From Tomocerus qinae (Eukaryota > Arthropoda > Collembola > Entomobryomorpha > Tomoceridae), in assembly GCA_020055645.1 (NCBI GenBank), contig CM034549.1:6572001-6636000 (forward strand): a stretch of 64,000 bases of DNA, written 5' to 3'. The notes beneath the pieces were generated by a model. It had not been told where the DNA came from. It did no database searches and worked only from the letters and a program-made list of their open reading frames with translations. A program made the position numbers and the translations under genes. The stretch's first letter is position 1. Each line of letters opens with the position of its first letter. Positions 13,762-28,970 of this stretch are shown here, in pieces.

Positions 13762-14608
13762 TTAAACAACCTGGACAATTTGTTTCGAAAGAACGGCGGC
13801 GGCGGGAGCGACGTTATTCCTGGTGTTGGCAACATTGGCATTAAATCCATTGATAGCGTCAGAAGTGTATGAAACAGTTCGAACATGGCCATCTGGCTCC
13901 ACGAGAGAGTATTGTCCCTATGGATTAATAGTAATCGACAAGATATTATTTAAATAAAAACATGTACCCAATTAACTGTATTGACTAGTTATTGTGATTA
14001 TTTATCCCTATACCTCAACACGGTCACCATCTCTGGATTCTACTTGGCTCTTTTGATCTCCAGTAATTTTGTCAGAAACAGAATAACCGAAATTGTATCT
14101 TGGATGAGGATCAAATGGCTCAGCTATAAATTAATTAATACAATTAATTATCATTTTCTCCATTGAAAAGTGATGATCTTACAATTTGGAAAACTTGAAA
14201 CCTGCAAAATATTTACTAGCAATTTTAATGTTCATAAAATCGTTATTAATTTAAATCTGCCCTAATTTGTCTGCCTAATTTAAAATTTTAATCAACGGAT
14301 AAAAATATGTTTTTGCACAATATCTAATCTAATTCATGATTCAAGGTATTATAGCAAACTTATTACTGTACCTCTAGTCGCAACAACTTGCTGGACAACT
14401 GGAACAGGGTTTGCATATTGGACTTGTTGGACTACAGGAGCAGCTGAATAAGTGACTCCTGCAGATGTACATCCTAGGATGGCTACAAAAACTATGATCT
14501 GAAAATTGCCAAATTATAAATGTATGTACATGCATATAAATCTAATAAAATCTCTAATTTTAAGATTCATAATTAAAAAATAAATATTAAATGAAGCACC
14601 TTTATCAT
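13762..14608 (-). CDS. Cuticular protein with Rebers-Riddiford chitin-binding domain (RR-2-like)
   Basis: Four exons (14600-14608, 14372-14498, 14014-14123, 13762-13917) join in phase to 133 residues. The first exon encodes only MIK; with exon 2 it gives a signal peptide, [16 protein letters not shown], followed by a Val/Gln/Ala/Pro-rich linker ([18 protein letters not shown]). Residues about 48-105 form the extended R&R consensus: [20 protein letters not shown], then [17 protein letters not shown] and [15 protein letters not shown]. The DGD..GQYSL..PDG..R.V.Y..D..NGFNA spacing is diagnostic of chitin-binding cuticle proteins and is closest to the RR-2 class of hard cuticle. The protein would be secreted and packed with chitin in the exoskeleton. 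It has its own TATA box. This is the best evidence that the host is an arthropod. Confidence 0.92.
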
Positions 14609-14663
14609 GATTTTTATTTGTAAAGATACTTGGAATTGGAAATATTGGGTGAGGATCGATTGC

Positions 14664-14699
14664 TACTGAATTCCATTGGAGATCAGAACTATTTATATA
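14664..14699 (-). promoter_or_regulatory. TATA box plus initiator of the cuticular protein gene
   Basis: On the minus strand TATATAAAT lies at 14699-14691, and the arthropod-type initiator TCAGTA lies about 30 bases downstream (14669-14664). The ATG at 14608 follows after a leader of roughly 60 bases. Spacing and order are those of a canonical focused core promoter. Confidence 0.6.
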
Positions 14700-14708
14700 C
14701 AATTCACA

Positions 14709-15599
14709 GTGACTTTGACATTGACAAATACAGCTAAAAAATTTCATTTACAATTTCGTTGAAGCTTGGGTGTAGCAACCTTATCGTTATCCTCTCTTGT
14801 TAGTAATAATCTTTCTGTTATTTTCCTTAGTATTAGTATTTTTAATACTTGCAGGTTTATCAAATTCCAACAAGCTTTTGTCTTTTGAAGCGTTAATCCT
14901 CTCCATAAAATATTCAACGCTTTTATTTAATTCTTCTACTCCATCTACAAATAAAAATCATTTTTGGATACAAGGAATGAACAAAATTAAAAATCGAAAT
15001 AGAATTAGTGATTTCAAAACGGCGTATAAAAGCAACATTAGACTGATCTTTCTAGCAGACAATGCGACAAGATTTAGATTGCGTTTTGACAATGCTATAA
15101 AGTACAGAGTACAACTGAAAAACTATTTCCATTGTATTCAAGATCAAGATAACTTTTGATAATACTTTACTCAAAAAGCCTATTAATGATCACCAAAATA
15201 GTAAATAAAGGTAGGTGAGGTAGGGTAGATCACATATGCGCTTCCGATTGTGGACATCATAAAAGCTACCAAATGCAAATAGAAACTACAAAACACAAAT
15301 TTAATAAATAATGTTCTTTACTAGTTTAAAGTTTCAATGACTTGTTATATCGTTATCAGCGACTCAAGTACAAGCAAAGGTAGAAACATTACAAACCAAT
15401 GTACTTAATATAAACGGAAATACTATATTCTAGAAATTCAATTCAACTACACAACTTTTCAATTATTATAGATAATTTTTGTTTCCTTAACATATAGTAC
15501 AGAGTGCAGGGTCGTATTAAGGGAGGTTCTAAATCCAAAATTTTGTTTTGGTGGAACTTTTAATGAAATGTTGCTTTCAGTCAATTATACGCATCTTAG
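14709..15599. other. Spacer between cuticular gene promoter and satellite, no supported gene
   Basis: Contains an open frame on the plus strand to about 15159, but its first half has no ATG and contains splice-acceptor-like tracts, so I do not call it a gene. The last part grades into degenerate satellite sequence from about 15600. Confidence 0.4.
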
Positions 15600-18500
15600 T
15601 ACCAATGCATGTTCAGTATGGATGTACAACATTGGGCAACAAAATTTCATCGCTTGGTCCTAATTTGAAAATCCATTCGAATTTTAATTAAACTACCATG
15701 TTTTACCAAACGTTTAGTACATCTCAATATTAATTTAATTGCTTATCTTTTTAATTTATTCTGAATACTAGTCCCAAACACAACAAACTATTCAATCTAA
15801 GACCCATAGAAAATTCATATTACTTAAATACGCAAATATTATCCATATACTTAAAGGACCAAATTAAAGCCTGGATATAGGATTTTATAAATTGAGAAAT
15901 TCCATGCGAATTTTAATTAAACTACAATGTGTTACAAAAGGTTAAATTTCTTAAACATTAATCTTTTCCATTTATTCCGAATACTAGTCCCCAACTAAAT
16001 AAATTATTCAACATAAAACCTAGAATATTCATATTACTTCCTTACTTATAGCAAAATATTATCATATTAAATAATTGGCATTCACATATAGCTGCGTTGG
16101 CTAAAAAATTTCATCCATTTCTAATTTGACACACAACGCAAATTTTGATTAAATTACCATGTATTACAAAAGGTTTAAATTATCACAACATAAATTGCAT
16201 ATCTTTTTAATTTATTCCGCATATTAAATGTCTCAAGACTAAATGTTAGCCTTGGCTACAGAATTTCATCCATTGTTTCTAATTTGAAACTCCTTGCGGA
16301 TTTTGATAAAACTAACATGTTTAACAAAAGGAATAATTTATCTCAACATATGTTGCATATCTTTTAAATTTATTCTGCAGATTAAATCTCTCAAGATCAA
16401 ATGTTAGCATTGGCTACAGAATTTCATTCATTGTTTCTAATTAGAAACTCCATGCGAATTTTAAAGAAACTAACATGTTTTACAAAAGGTTTAATTTATG
16501 TAAATATAATTTGCATATCTTTTTAATTTATTCTGCATGTTACATATCTCAAGACCAAATGTTAGCATTGGCTACAGAATTTCATTCATTGTTTTTAATT
16601 TGAAACTCCATGCGAATTTTGATAAAACTAACATGTTTTACAAAAGGATTAATTTATGGAAACATAAATTGCATATCTTTTTAATTTATTCTGCATATTA
16701 CATATCTCAAGAACATATGCAAGCTGTGGCTAAAAATTTTCATCTATTGTTTCTAATTTCAAACTCCATGCGAATTTTGATGAAACTAACATGTTTTACA
16801 AAAGGACTAATTCATGGAAACATAAATTGCATATCTTTTTAATTTATTCTGCATATTACATATCTTAACAACATATGCAAGCTGTGGTTAAAAATTTTGA
16901 TCTATTGTTTTTAATTTAAAACTCCATGCGAATTTTGATGAAACTAATATGTTTTACAAAAGGATTAGTTTATCTCAACATATATTGCATATCTTTTTAA
17001 TTTATTCTGCATATTAAATCTCTCAAGATCAAATGTTAGCATTGGCTACAGAATTTCATTCATTGTTTCTAATTAGAAACTCCATGCGAATTTTAAAGAA
17101 ACTAACATGTTTTACAAAAGTTTTAATTTATGTAAATTTAAATTGCATATCATTTTAATTTATTCTGCATATTACATATCTAAAGAACATATGCAAGCTG
17201 TGGCTAAAAATTTTCATCTATTGTATTTAATTTGAAACTCCATGCGAATTTTGGTGAAAATAACATGTTTTACAAAAGGATTAATTTATGGAAACAAAAA
17301 TTGCATATCTTTTTAATTTATTCTGCATATTACATATCTAAAGAACATATGCAAGCTGTGGCTAAAAATTTTCATCTATTGTTTCTAATTTGAAACTCCA
17401 TGCGAATTTTGATGAAACTAACATGTTTTACAAAAGTTTTAATTTATGTAAATTTAAATTGCATATCATTTTAATTTATTCTGCATATTACATATCTAAA
17501 GAACATATGCAAGCTGTGGCTAAAAATTTTCATCTATTGTATTTAATTTGAAACTCCATGCGAATTTTGGTGAAAATAACATGTTTTACATTAGGATTAG
17601 TGTATCTCAACATATATTGCATATCTTTTTAATTTATTCTGTATATTAAATCTCTCAAGATCAAATGTTAGCATTGGCTACAGAATTTCATTCATTGTTT
17701 CTAATTAGAAACTCCATGCGAATTTTAAAGAAACTAACATGTTTTACAAAAGGTTTAATTTATGTAAATATAATTTGCATATCTTTTTAATTTATTCTGC
17801 ATGTTACATATCTCAAGACCAAATGTTAGCATTGGCTACAGAATTTCATTCATTGTTTTTAATTAGAAACTCCGTGCGAGTTTTAATGAAGCTAACATGT
17901 TTTACAAAAGGTTTAATTTATGTAAATATAATTTGCATATCTTTTTAATTTATTCTGCATATTACATATCTAAACAACATATGCAAGCTGTGGCTAAAAA
18001 TTTTTATCTATTGTTTTTAATTTGAAACTCCATGCGAATTTTGGTGAAAATAACATGTTTTACATTAGGATTAGTTTATCTCAACATATATTGCATATCT
18101 TTTTAATTTATTCTGCATATTAAATCTCTCAAGATCAAATGTTAGCATTGGCTACAGAATTTCATTCATTGTTTCTAATTAGAAACTCCATGCGAATTTT
18201 AAAGAAACTAACATGTTTTACAAAAGGTTTAATTTATGTAAATATAATTTGCATATCATTTTAATTTATTCTGCATGTTACATATCTCAAGAACATATGC
18301 AAGCTGTGGCTAAAAATTTTCATCTATTGTTTCTAATTTGAAACTCCATGCGAATTTTGATGAAACTATAATGTTTTACAAAGGGACTAATTTATGGAAA
18401 CATAAATTGCATATCTTTTTAATTCATTCTGCATATTACATATCTTAACAACATATGCAAGCTGTGGTTAAAAATTTTGATCTATTGTTTTTAATTTAAA

Positions 18501-19079
18501 ACTCCATGCGAATTTTGATGAAATTAATTTGTTTAACAAAAGGATTAATTTATCTCAACATATATTGCATATCTTTTAAATTTATTTTGCATATTAAATC
18601 TCTCAAGATCAAATGTTAGCATTGGCTACAGAATTTCATTCATTGTTTCTAATTAGTAACCCCATGCGAATTTTAAAGAAGATAACATGTTTTACAAAAG
18701 TATTAATTTATGTAAATTTAAATTGCATATCATTTTAATTTATTCTGCATATTACATATCTAAAGAACATATGCAAGCTGTGGCTAAAATTTTCATCTAT
18801 TGTTTTTAATTTGAAACTCCATGCGAATTTTGGTGAAAATAACATGTTTTACATTAGGATTAGTTTATCTCAACATATATTGCATATCTTTTTAATTTAT
18901 TCTGCATATTAAATCTCTCAAGATCAAATGTTAGCATTGGCTACAGAATTTCATCTATTGTTTTTAATTTGAAACTCCATGCGAATTTTGGTGAAAATAA
19001 CATGTTTTACATTAGGATTAGTTTATCTCAACATATATTGCATATCTTTTTAATTTATTCTGCATATTAAATCTCTCAA

Positions 19080-22000
19080 GATCAAATGTTAGCATTGGCT
19101 ACAGAATTTCATTCATTGTTTCTAATTAGAAACCCCATGCGAATTTTAAAGAAGCTAACATGTTTTACAAAAGTATTAATTTATGTAAATTTAAATTGCA
19201 TATCATTTTAATTTATTCTGCATATTACATATCTAAAGAACATATGCAAGCTGTGGTTAAAATTTTCATCTATTGTTTTTAATTTGAAACTCCATGCGAA
19301 TTTTGGTGAAAGTAACATGTTTTACATTAGGATTAGTTTATCTCAACATATATTGCATATCTTTTTAATTTATTCTGCATATAAAATCTCTCAAGATCAA
19401 ATGTTAGCATTGGCTACAGAATTTCATTCATTTTTTCTAATTAGAAACCCCATGCGAATTTTAAAGAAGCTAACATGTTTTACAAAAGTATTAATTTATG
19501 TAAATTTAAATTGCATATCATTTTAATTTATTCTGCATATTACATATCTAAAGAACATATGCAAGCTGTGGCTAAAATTTTCATCTATTGTTTTTAATTT
19601 GAAACTCCATGCGAATTTTGGTGAAAATAACATGTTTTACATTAGGATTAGTTTATCTCAACATATATTGCATATCTTTTTAATTTATTCTGCATATTAA
19701 ATCTCTCAAGATCAAATGTTAGCATTGGCTACAGAATTTCATTCATTTTTTCTAATTAGAAACTCCATGCGAATTTTAAAGAAACTAACATGTTTTACAA
19801 AAGGTTTAATTTATGTAAATATAATTTGCATATCTTTTTAATTTCTTCTGCATGTTACATATCTCAAGACCAAATGTTAGCATTGGCTACAGAATTTCCT
19901 TCATTGTTTTTAATTAGAAACTCCATGCGAATTTTAAAGAAACTAACATGTTTTACAAAAGGTTTAATTTATGTAAATATAATTTGCATATCTTTTTAAT
20001 TTATTCTGCATATTACATATCTAAACAACATATGCAAGCTGTGGCTAAAAATTTTCATCTATTGTTTCTAATTTGAAACTCCATGCGAATTTTGATGAAA
20101 TTAACATGTTTTACAAAAGGATTAATTAATCTCAACATATATTGCATATCGTTTTAATTTATTCTGTATAATAAATCTCTCAAGACCAAATGTTAGAATT
20201 GGCTACAGATTTTCATTCATTGTTTCTAATTAGAAACTCCATGCGAATTTTAAAGAAGCTAACATGTTTTACAAAAGGATTAATTTATCTCAACATAAAT
20301 TGCATATCTTTTTAATTTATTGTGCATATTAAATCTCTCAAGATCAAATGTTAGCATTGGCTACAGAATTTCATTCATTGTTTCTAATTAGAAACTCCAT
20401 GCGAATTTTAAAGAAGCTAACATGATTTACAAAAGGTTTAATTTATGTAAATATAATTTGCATATCTTTTTAATTTATTCTGCATATTACATATGTCAAG
20501 AACATATGCAAGCTGTGGCTAAAAATTTTCATCTATTGTTTCTAATTTGAAACTTTAGCGAATTTTGATGAAACTAACATGTTTTACAAAAGGATTAATT
20601 TATCTCAACATATACTGCATATATTTCTAATTTATTCTGCATATTAAATCTCTCAAGACCAAATGTTAGCATTGGCTACAGAATTTCATTCATTGTTTTT
20701 AATTAGAAACTCCATACGAATTTTGATGAAACTAACATGTTTTACAAAATGATTAATTTATGGAGACATAAATTGCATATCTTTTTAATTAGCTATGGCT
20801 AACAAATTTCATCTACTGTTTCTAATTTGAAACTCCATGCAAATTTTGATGAAACTAACATGTTTTACAATCGGTTTAATTTGTCTCAACATAAATTGCA
20901 TACTTTTTTAATTGATGCTGCATATTACATATCTATAGAGCATATGCAAGCTGTGGCTAAAAAGTTTCATCTATTGTTTTTAATTTAAAACTCCATGCGA
21001 ATTTTGACGAAACTAACATGTTTTACAAAAGGACTAATTTATGGAAACATGAATTGCATATCTTTTTAATTTATTCTGCATATTACATATCTTAACAACA
21101 AATGCAAGCTGTGGTTAAAAGTTTTGATCTGTTGTTTTTAATTTAAAACTCCATGCGAATTTAGATGAAATTAATTTGTTTTACAAAAGGATTAATTTAT
21201 CTCAACATATATTGCATATCTTTTAAATTTATTCTGCAGATTAAATCTCTCAAGATCAAATGTTAGCATTGGCTACAGAATTTCATTCATTGTTTCTAAT
21301 TAGAAACTCCATGCGAATTTTAAAGAAACTAACATGTTTTACAAAAGGTTTAATTTATGTAAATATAATTTGCACATCTTTTTAATTTATTCTGCATGTT
21401 ACATATCTCAAGACCAAATGTTAGCATTGGCTACAGAATTTCATTCATTGTTTTTAATTTGAAACTCCATGCGAATTTTAAAGAAACTAACATGTTTTAC
21501 AAAAGGTTTAATTTATGTAAATATAATTTGCACATCTTTTTAATTTATTCTGCATGTTACATATCTCAAGACCAAATGTTAGCATTGGCTACAGAATTTC
21601 ATTCATTGTTTCTATATAGAAACCCCATGCGAATTTTAAAGAAGCTAACATGTTTTACAAAAGTATTAATTTATGTAAATTTAAATTACATATCATTTTA
21701 ATTTATTCTGCATATTACATATCTAAAGAACATATGCAAGCTGTGGTTAAAATTTTCATCTATTGTTTTTAATTTGAAACTCCATGCGAATTTTGGTGAA
21801 AGTAACATGTTTTACATTAGGATTAGTTTATCTCAACATATATTGCATATCTTTTTAATTTATTCTGCATATAAAATCTCTCAAGATCAAATGTTAGCAT
21901 TGGCTACAGAATTTCATTCATTTTTTCTAATTAGAAACCCCATGCGAATTTTAAAGAAGCTAACATGTTTTACAAAAGTATTAATTTATGTAAATTTAAA

Positions 22001-23850
22001 TTGCATATCATTTTAATTTATTCTGCATATTACATATCTAAAGAACATATGCAAGCTGTGGCTAAAATTTTCATCTATTGTTTTTAATTTGAAACTCCAT
22101 GCGAATTTTGGTGAAAATAACATGTTTTACATTAGGATTAGTTTATCTCAACATATATTGCATATCTTTTTAATTTATTCTGCATATTAAATCTCTCAAG
22201 ATCAAATGTTAGCATTGGCTACAGAATTTCATTCATTTTTTCTATTTAGAAACTCCATGCGAATTTTAAAGAAACTAACATGTTTTACAAAAGGTTTAAT
22301 TTATGTAAATATAATTTGCATATCTTTTTAATTTCTTCTGCATGTTACATATCTCAAGACCAAATGTTAGCATTGGCTACAGAATTTCCTTCATTGTTTT
22401 TAATTAGAAACTCCATGCGAATTTTAAAGAAACTAACATGTTTTACAAAAGGTTTAATTTATGTAAATATAATTTGCATATCTTTTTAATTTATTCTGCA
22501 TATTACATATCTAAACAACATATGCAAGCTGTGGCTAAAAATTTTCATCTATTGTTTCTAATTTGAAACTCCATGCGAATTTTGATGAAATTAACATGTT
22601 TTACAAAAGGATTAATTAATCTCAACATATATTGCATATCGTTTTAATTTATTCTGTATAATAAATCTCTCAAGACCAAATGTTAGAATTGGCTACAGAT
22701 TTTCATTCATTGTTTCTAATTAGAAACTCCATGCGAATTTTAAAGAAGCTAACATGTTTTACAAAAGGATTAATTTATCTCAACATAAATTGCATATCTT
22801 TTTAATTTATTGTGCATATTAAATCTCTCAAGATCAAATGTTAGCATTGGCTACAGAATTTCATTCATTGTTTCTAATTAGAAACTCCATGCGAATTTTA
22901 AAGAAGCTAACATGATTTACAAAAGGTTTAATTTATGTAAATATAATTTGCATATCTTTTTAATTTATTCTGCATATTACATATGTCAAGAACATATGCA
23001 AGCTGTGGCTAAAAATTTTCATCTATTGTTTCTAATTTGAAACTTTAGCAAATTTTGATGAAACTAACATGTTTTACAAAAGGATTAATTTATCTCAACA
23101 TATACTGCATATATTTCTTATTTATTCTGCATATTAAATCTCTCAAGACCAAATGTTAGCATTGGCTACAGAATTTCATTCATTGTTTCTAATTAGAAAC
23201 TCCATACGAATTTTGATGAAACTAACATGTTTTACAAAATGATTAATTTATGGAGACATAAATTGCATATCTTTTTAATTAGCTATGGCTAACAAATTTC
23301 ATCTACTGTTTCTAATTTGAAACTCCATGCAAATTTTGATGAAACTAACATGTTTTACAATCGGTTTAATTTGTCTCAACATAAATTGCATACTTTTTTA
23401 ATTGATGCTGCATATTACATAACTATAGAGCATATGCAAGCTGTGGCTAAAAAGTTTCATCTATTGTTTTTAATTTAAAACTCCATGCGAAATTTGACGA
23501 AACTAACATGTTTTACAAAAGGACTAATTTATGGAAACATGAATTGCATATCTTTTTAATTTATTCTGCATATTACATATCTTAACAACAAATGCAAGCT
23601 GTGGTTAAAAGTTTTGATCTGTTGTTTTTAATTTAAAACTCCATGCGAATTTAGATGAAATTAATTTGTTTTACAAAAGGATTAGTTTATCTCAACATAT
23701 ATTGCATATCTTTTTAATTTATTCTGCATATTAAATCTCTCAAGATCAAATGTTAGCATTGGCTACAGAATTTCATACATTGTTTCTAATTAGAAACTCC
23801 ATGCGAATTTTAAAGAAACTAACATGTTTTACAAAAGTTTTAATTTATGT
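19080..23850 (+). repeat. Higher-order tandem duplication of about 2490 bases within the satellite
   Basis: The stretch from about 19080 to 21570 is repeated almost base for base from about 21570 to 23850. Shared private variants recur with a constant offset of 2490, including the deleted monomer containing AACTTTAGC (20551 and 23041) and the truncated monomer TTTTTAATTAGCTATGGC (near 20782 and 23272). Confidence 0.88.
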
Positions 23851-24219
23851 AAATTTAAATTGCATATCATTTTAATTTATTCTGCATATTACATATCTAA
23901 AGAACATATGCAAGCTAAGGCTAAAAATTTTCATCTATTGTATTTAATTTGAAACTCCATGCGAATTTTGGTGAAAATAACATGTTTTACAAAAGGATTA
24001 ATTTATGGAAACATAAATTGCATATCTTTTTAATTTATTCTGCATATTACATATCTCAAGAACATATGCAAGCTGTGGCTAAAAATTTTCATCTATTGTT
24101 TCTAATTTGAAACTCCATGCGAATTTTGATGAAACTAACATGTTTTACAAAAGGACTAATTCATGGAAACATAAATTGCATATCTTTTTAATTTATTCTG
24201 CATATTACATATCTTAACA

Positions 24220-25800
24220 ACATATGCAAGCTGTGGCTAAAAATTTTCATCTATTGTACTTAATTTGAAACTCCATGCGAATTTTGGTGAAAATAACATG
24301 TTTTACATTAGGATTAGTGTATCTCAACATATATTGCATATCTTTTTAATTTATTCTGCATATTAAATCTCTCAAGATCAAATGTTAGCATTGGCTACAG
24401 AATTTCATTCATTGTTTCTAATTTGAAACTCCATGCGAATTTTAAAGAAACTAACATGTTTTACAAAATTTTTAATTTATGTAAATATAATTTGCATATC
24501 TTTTTAATTTATTCTGCATGTTACATATCTCAAGAACATATGCAAGCTGTGGCTAAAAATTTTCATCTATTGTTTCTAATTTGAAACTCCATGCGAATTT
24601 TGATGAAACTAACATGTTTTACAAAAGTTTTAATTTATGTAAATTTAAATTGCATATCATTTTAATTTATTCTGCATATTACATATCTCAAGAACATATG
24701 CAAGCTGTGGCTAAAAATTTTCATCTATTGTATTTAATTTGAAACTCCATGCGAATTTTGGTGAAAATAACATGTTTTACATTAGGATTAGTTTATCTCA
24801 ACATATATTGCATATCTTTTTAATTTATTCTGCATATTAAATCTCTCAAGATCAAATGTTAGCATTGGCTACAGAATTTCATTCATTGTTTCTAATTAGA
24901 AACTCCATGCGAATTTTAAAGAAACTAACATGTTTTACAAAAGGTTTAATTTATGTAAATATAATTTGCATATCTTTTTAATTTATTCTGCATGTTACAT
25001 ATCTCAAGAACATATGCAAGCTGTGGCTAAAAATTTTCATCTATTGTACTTAATTTGAAACTCCATGCGAATTTTGGTGAAAATAACATGTTTTACATTA
25101 GGATTAGTGTATCTCAACATATATTGCATATCTTTTTAATTTATTCTGCATATTAAATCTCTCAAGATCAAATGTTAGCATTGGCTACAGAATTTCATTC
25201 ATTGTTTCTAATTTGAAACTCCATGCGAATTTTAAAGAAACTAACATGTTTTACAAAATTTTTAATTTATGTAAATATAATTTGCATATCTTTTTAATTT
25301 ATTCTGCATGTTACATATCTCAAGAACATATGCAAGCTGTGGCTAAAAATTTTCATCTATTGTTTCTAATTTGAAACTCCATGCGAATTTTGATGAAACT
25401 AACATGTTTTACAAAAGTTTTAATTTATGTAAATTTAAATTGCATATCATTTTAATTTATTCTGCATATTACATATCTCAAGAACATATGCAAGCTGGGG
25501 CTAAAAATTTTCATCTATTGTATTTAATTTGAAACTCCATGCGAATTTTGGTGAAAATAACATGTTTTACATTAGGATTAGTTTATCTCAACATATATTG
25601 CATATCTTTTTAATTTATTCTGCATATTAAATCTCTCAAGATCAAATGTTAGCATTGGCTACAGAATTTCATTCATTGTTTCTAATTAGAAACTCCATGC
25701 GAATTTTAAAGAAACTAACATGTTTTACAAAAGGTTTAATTTATGTAAATATAATTTGCATATCTTTTTAATTTATTCTGCATGTTACATATCTCAAGAA
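24220..25800 (+). repeat. Five-monomer (790-base) higher-order repeat, two copies
   Basis: The variant CTATTGTACTTAATTTG occurs at 24251 and again at 25041, and the sequence after each is almost identical for 790 bases, which is five 158-base monomers. Confidence 0.85.
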
Positions 25801-27389
25801 CATATGCAAGCTGTGGCTAAAAATTTTCATTTATTGTTTCTAATTTGAAACTCCATGCGAATTTTGATGAAACCAACATGTTTTACAATAGGACCAATTT
25901 ATGGAAACATAAATTGCATATCTTTTTAATTTATTCTGCATATTACATATCTTAACATCATATGCAAGCTGTGGTTAAAAATTTTGATCTGTTGTTTTTA
26001 ATTTAAAACTCCATGCGAATTTTGATGAAATTAATTTGTTTAACAAAAGGATTAATTTATCTCAACATATATTGCATATCTTTTAAATTTATTCTGCAGA
26101 TTAAATCTCTCAAGATCAAATGTTAGCATTGGCTACAGAATTTCATTCATTGTTTCTAATTAGAAACTCCATGCGAATTTTAAAGAAGCTAACATGTTTT
26201 ACAAAAGTATTAATTTATGTAAATTTAAATTGCATATCATTTTAATTTATTCTGCATATTACATATCTAAAGAACATATGCAAGCTGTGGCTAAAATTTT
26301 CATCTATTGTTTTTAATTTGAAACTCCATGCAAATTTTGGTGAAAATAACATGTTTTACATTAGGATTAGTTTATCTCAACATATATTGCATATCTTTTT
26401 AATTTATTCTGCATATTAAATCTCTCAAGATCAAATGTTAGCATTGGCTACAGAATTTCATTCATTTTTTCTAATTAGAAACTCCATGCGAATTTTAAAG
26501 AAACTAACATGTTTTACAAAAGGTTTAATTTATGTAAATATAATTTGCATATCTTTTTAATTTCTTCTGCATGTTACATATCTCAAGAACATATGCAAGC
26601 TGTGGCTAAAAATTTTCATCTATTGTTTCTAATTTGAAACTCCATGCGAATTTTGATGAAACTAATATGTTTTACAATAGGACTAATTTATGGAAACATA
26701 AATTGCATATCTTTTTAATTTATTCTGCATATTACATATCTTAACATATGCAAGCTGTGGTTAAAAATTTTGATCTACTGTTTCTAATTTGAAACTCCAT
26801 TCGAATTTTGATGAAATTAATTTGTTTTACAAAAGGATTAATTTATCTCAACATATATTGCATATCTTTTAAATTTATTCTGCATATTAAATCTCTCCAG
26901 ATCAAATGTTAGCATTGGCTACAGAATTTCATTAATTGTTTCTAATTAGAAACTCCATGCGAATTTTAAAGAAACTAACATGTTTTACAAAAGGTTTAAT
27001 TTATGTAAATATAATTTGTATATCTTTTTAATTTATTCTGCATGTTACATATCTCAAGACCAAATGTTAGCATTGGCTACAGAATTTCCTTCATTGTTTT
27101 TAATTAGAAACTCCATGCGAATTTTAAAGAAACTAACATGTTTTACAAAAGGTTTAATTTATGTAAATATAATTTGCATATCTTTTTAATTTATTCTGCA
27201 TATTACATATCTAAACAACATATGCAAGCTGTGGCTAAAAATTTTCATCTATTGTTTCTAATTTGAAACTCCATGCGAATTTTGATGAAATTAACATGTT
27301 TTACAAAAGGATTAATTTATCTCAACATATATTGCATATCGTTTTAATTTATTCTGTATAATAAATCTCTCAAGACCAAATGTTAGAAT

Positions 27390-28970
27390 TGGCTACAGAT
27401 TTTCATTCATTGTTTCTAATTAGAAACTCCATGCGAATTTTGGTGAAAATAACATGTTTTACATTAGGATTAGTTTATCTCAACATATATTGCATATCTT
27501 TTTAATTTAATGTGCATATTAAATCTCTCAAGATCAAATGTTAGCATTGGCTACAGAATTTCATTCATTGTTTCTAATTAGAAACTCCATGCGAATTTTA
27601 AAGAAGCTAACATGATTTACAAAAGGTTTAATTTATGTAAATATAATTTGCATATCTTTTTAATTTATTCTGCATATTACATATGTCAAGAACATATGCA
27701 AGCTGTGGCTAAAAATTTTCATCTATTGTTTCTAATTTGAAACTCCCTGCGGATTTTGATGAAACTAACATGTTTTACAAAATGGCTAATTTATGGAAAC
27801 ATAAATTGCATATCTTTTTAATTTCTTCTGCATATTACATATCTTAAGAACATATGCAAGCTAGGGCTAACAAATTTCATCTACTGTTTCTAATTTGAAA
27901 CTCCATGCGAATTTTGATTAAACTAACATGTTTTACAATTGGTTTAATTTGTCTCAACATAAATTGCATACTTTTTTAATTGATGCTGCATATTACATAT
28001 CTATAGAACATATGCAAGCTGTGGCTAAAAAGTTTCATCTATTGTTTCTAATTTGAAACTCCATGCGAATTTTAAAGAAACTAACATGTTTTACAAAAGG
28101 ATTAATACATGGAAATAGAAATTGCATACGTTTTTAATTCATTCTGCATATTAAATGTTTCGATGCCAAATGTTAGAATTGGCTACAGATTTTCATTCAT
28201 TGTTTCTAATTAGAAACTCCATGCGAATTTTGGTGAAAATAACATGTTTTACATTAGGATTAGTTTATCTCAACATATATTGCATATCTTTTTAATTTAA
28301 TGTGCATATTAAATCTCTCAAGATCAAATGTTAGCATTGGCTACAGAATTTCATTCATTGTTTCTAATTAGAAACTCCATGCGAATTTTAAAGAAGCTAA
28401 CATGATTTACAAAAGGTTTAATTTATGTAAATATAATTTGCATATCTTTTTAATTTATTCTGCATATTACATATGTCAAGAACATATGCAAGCTGTGGCT
28501 AAAAATTTTCATCTATTGTTTCTAATTTGAAACTCCCTGCGGATTTTGATGAAACTAACATGTTTTACAAAATGGCTAATTTATGGAAACATAAATTGCA
28601 TATCTTTTTAATTTCTTCTGCATATTACATATCTTAAGAACATATGCAAGCTAGGGCTAACAAATTTCATCTACTGTTTCTAATTTGAAACTCCATGCGA
28701 ATTTTGATTAAACTAACATGTTTTACAATTGGTTTAATTTGTCTCAACATAAATTGCATACTTTTTTAATTGATGCTGCATATTACATATCTATAGAACA
28801 TATGCAAGCTGTGGCTAAAAAGTTTCATCTATTGTTTCTAATTTGAAACTCCATGCGAATTTTAAAGAAACTAACATGTTTTACAAAAGGATTAATACAT
28901 GGAAACAGAAATTGCATACGTTTTTAATTCATTCTGCATATTAAATGTTTCGAGGCCAAATGTTAGCGTT
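27390..28970 (+). repeat. Second five-monomer (790-base) higher-order repeat, two copies
   Basis: TGTTAGAATTGGCTACAGAT occurs at 27381 and 28171, and each is followed by the same series of variant monomers, including CTCCCTGCGGATTTTG and GCTAGGGCTAACAAATTTC. The spacing is again 790 bases. Confidence 0.85.

Noticed and set aside
14187..14206. Possible extra small exon of the cuticular protein gene (between an AG and a GTAAG on the minus strand)
   Set aside because: Its length would break the reading phase, whereas exon 2 joins exon 3 directly in frame and restores the R&R domain.
14797..15159. 120-codon plus-strand frame with a hydrophobic start resembling a signal peptide
   Set aside because: The frame does not begin with ATG (first in-frame ATG is near 14977), contains splice-acceptor-like tracts and has A+T-driven composition with no recognisable domain.
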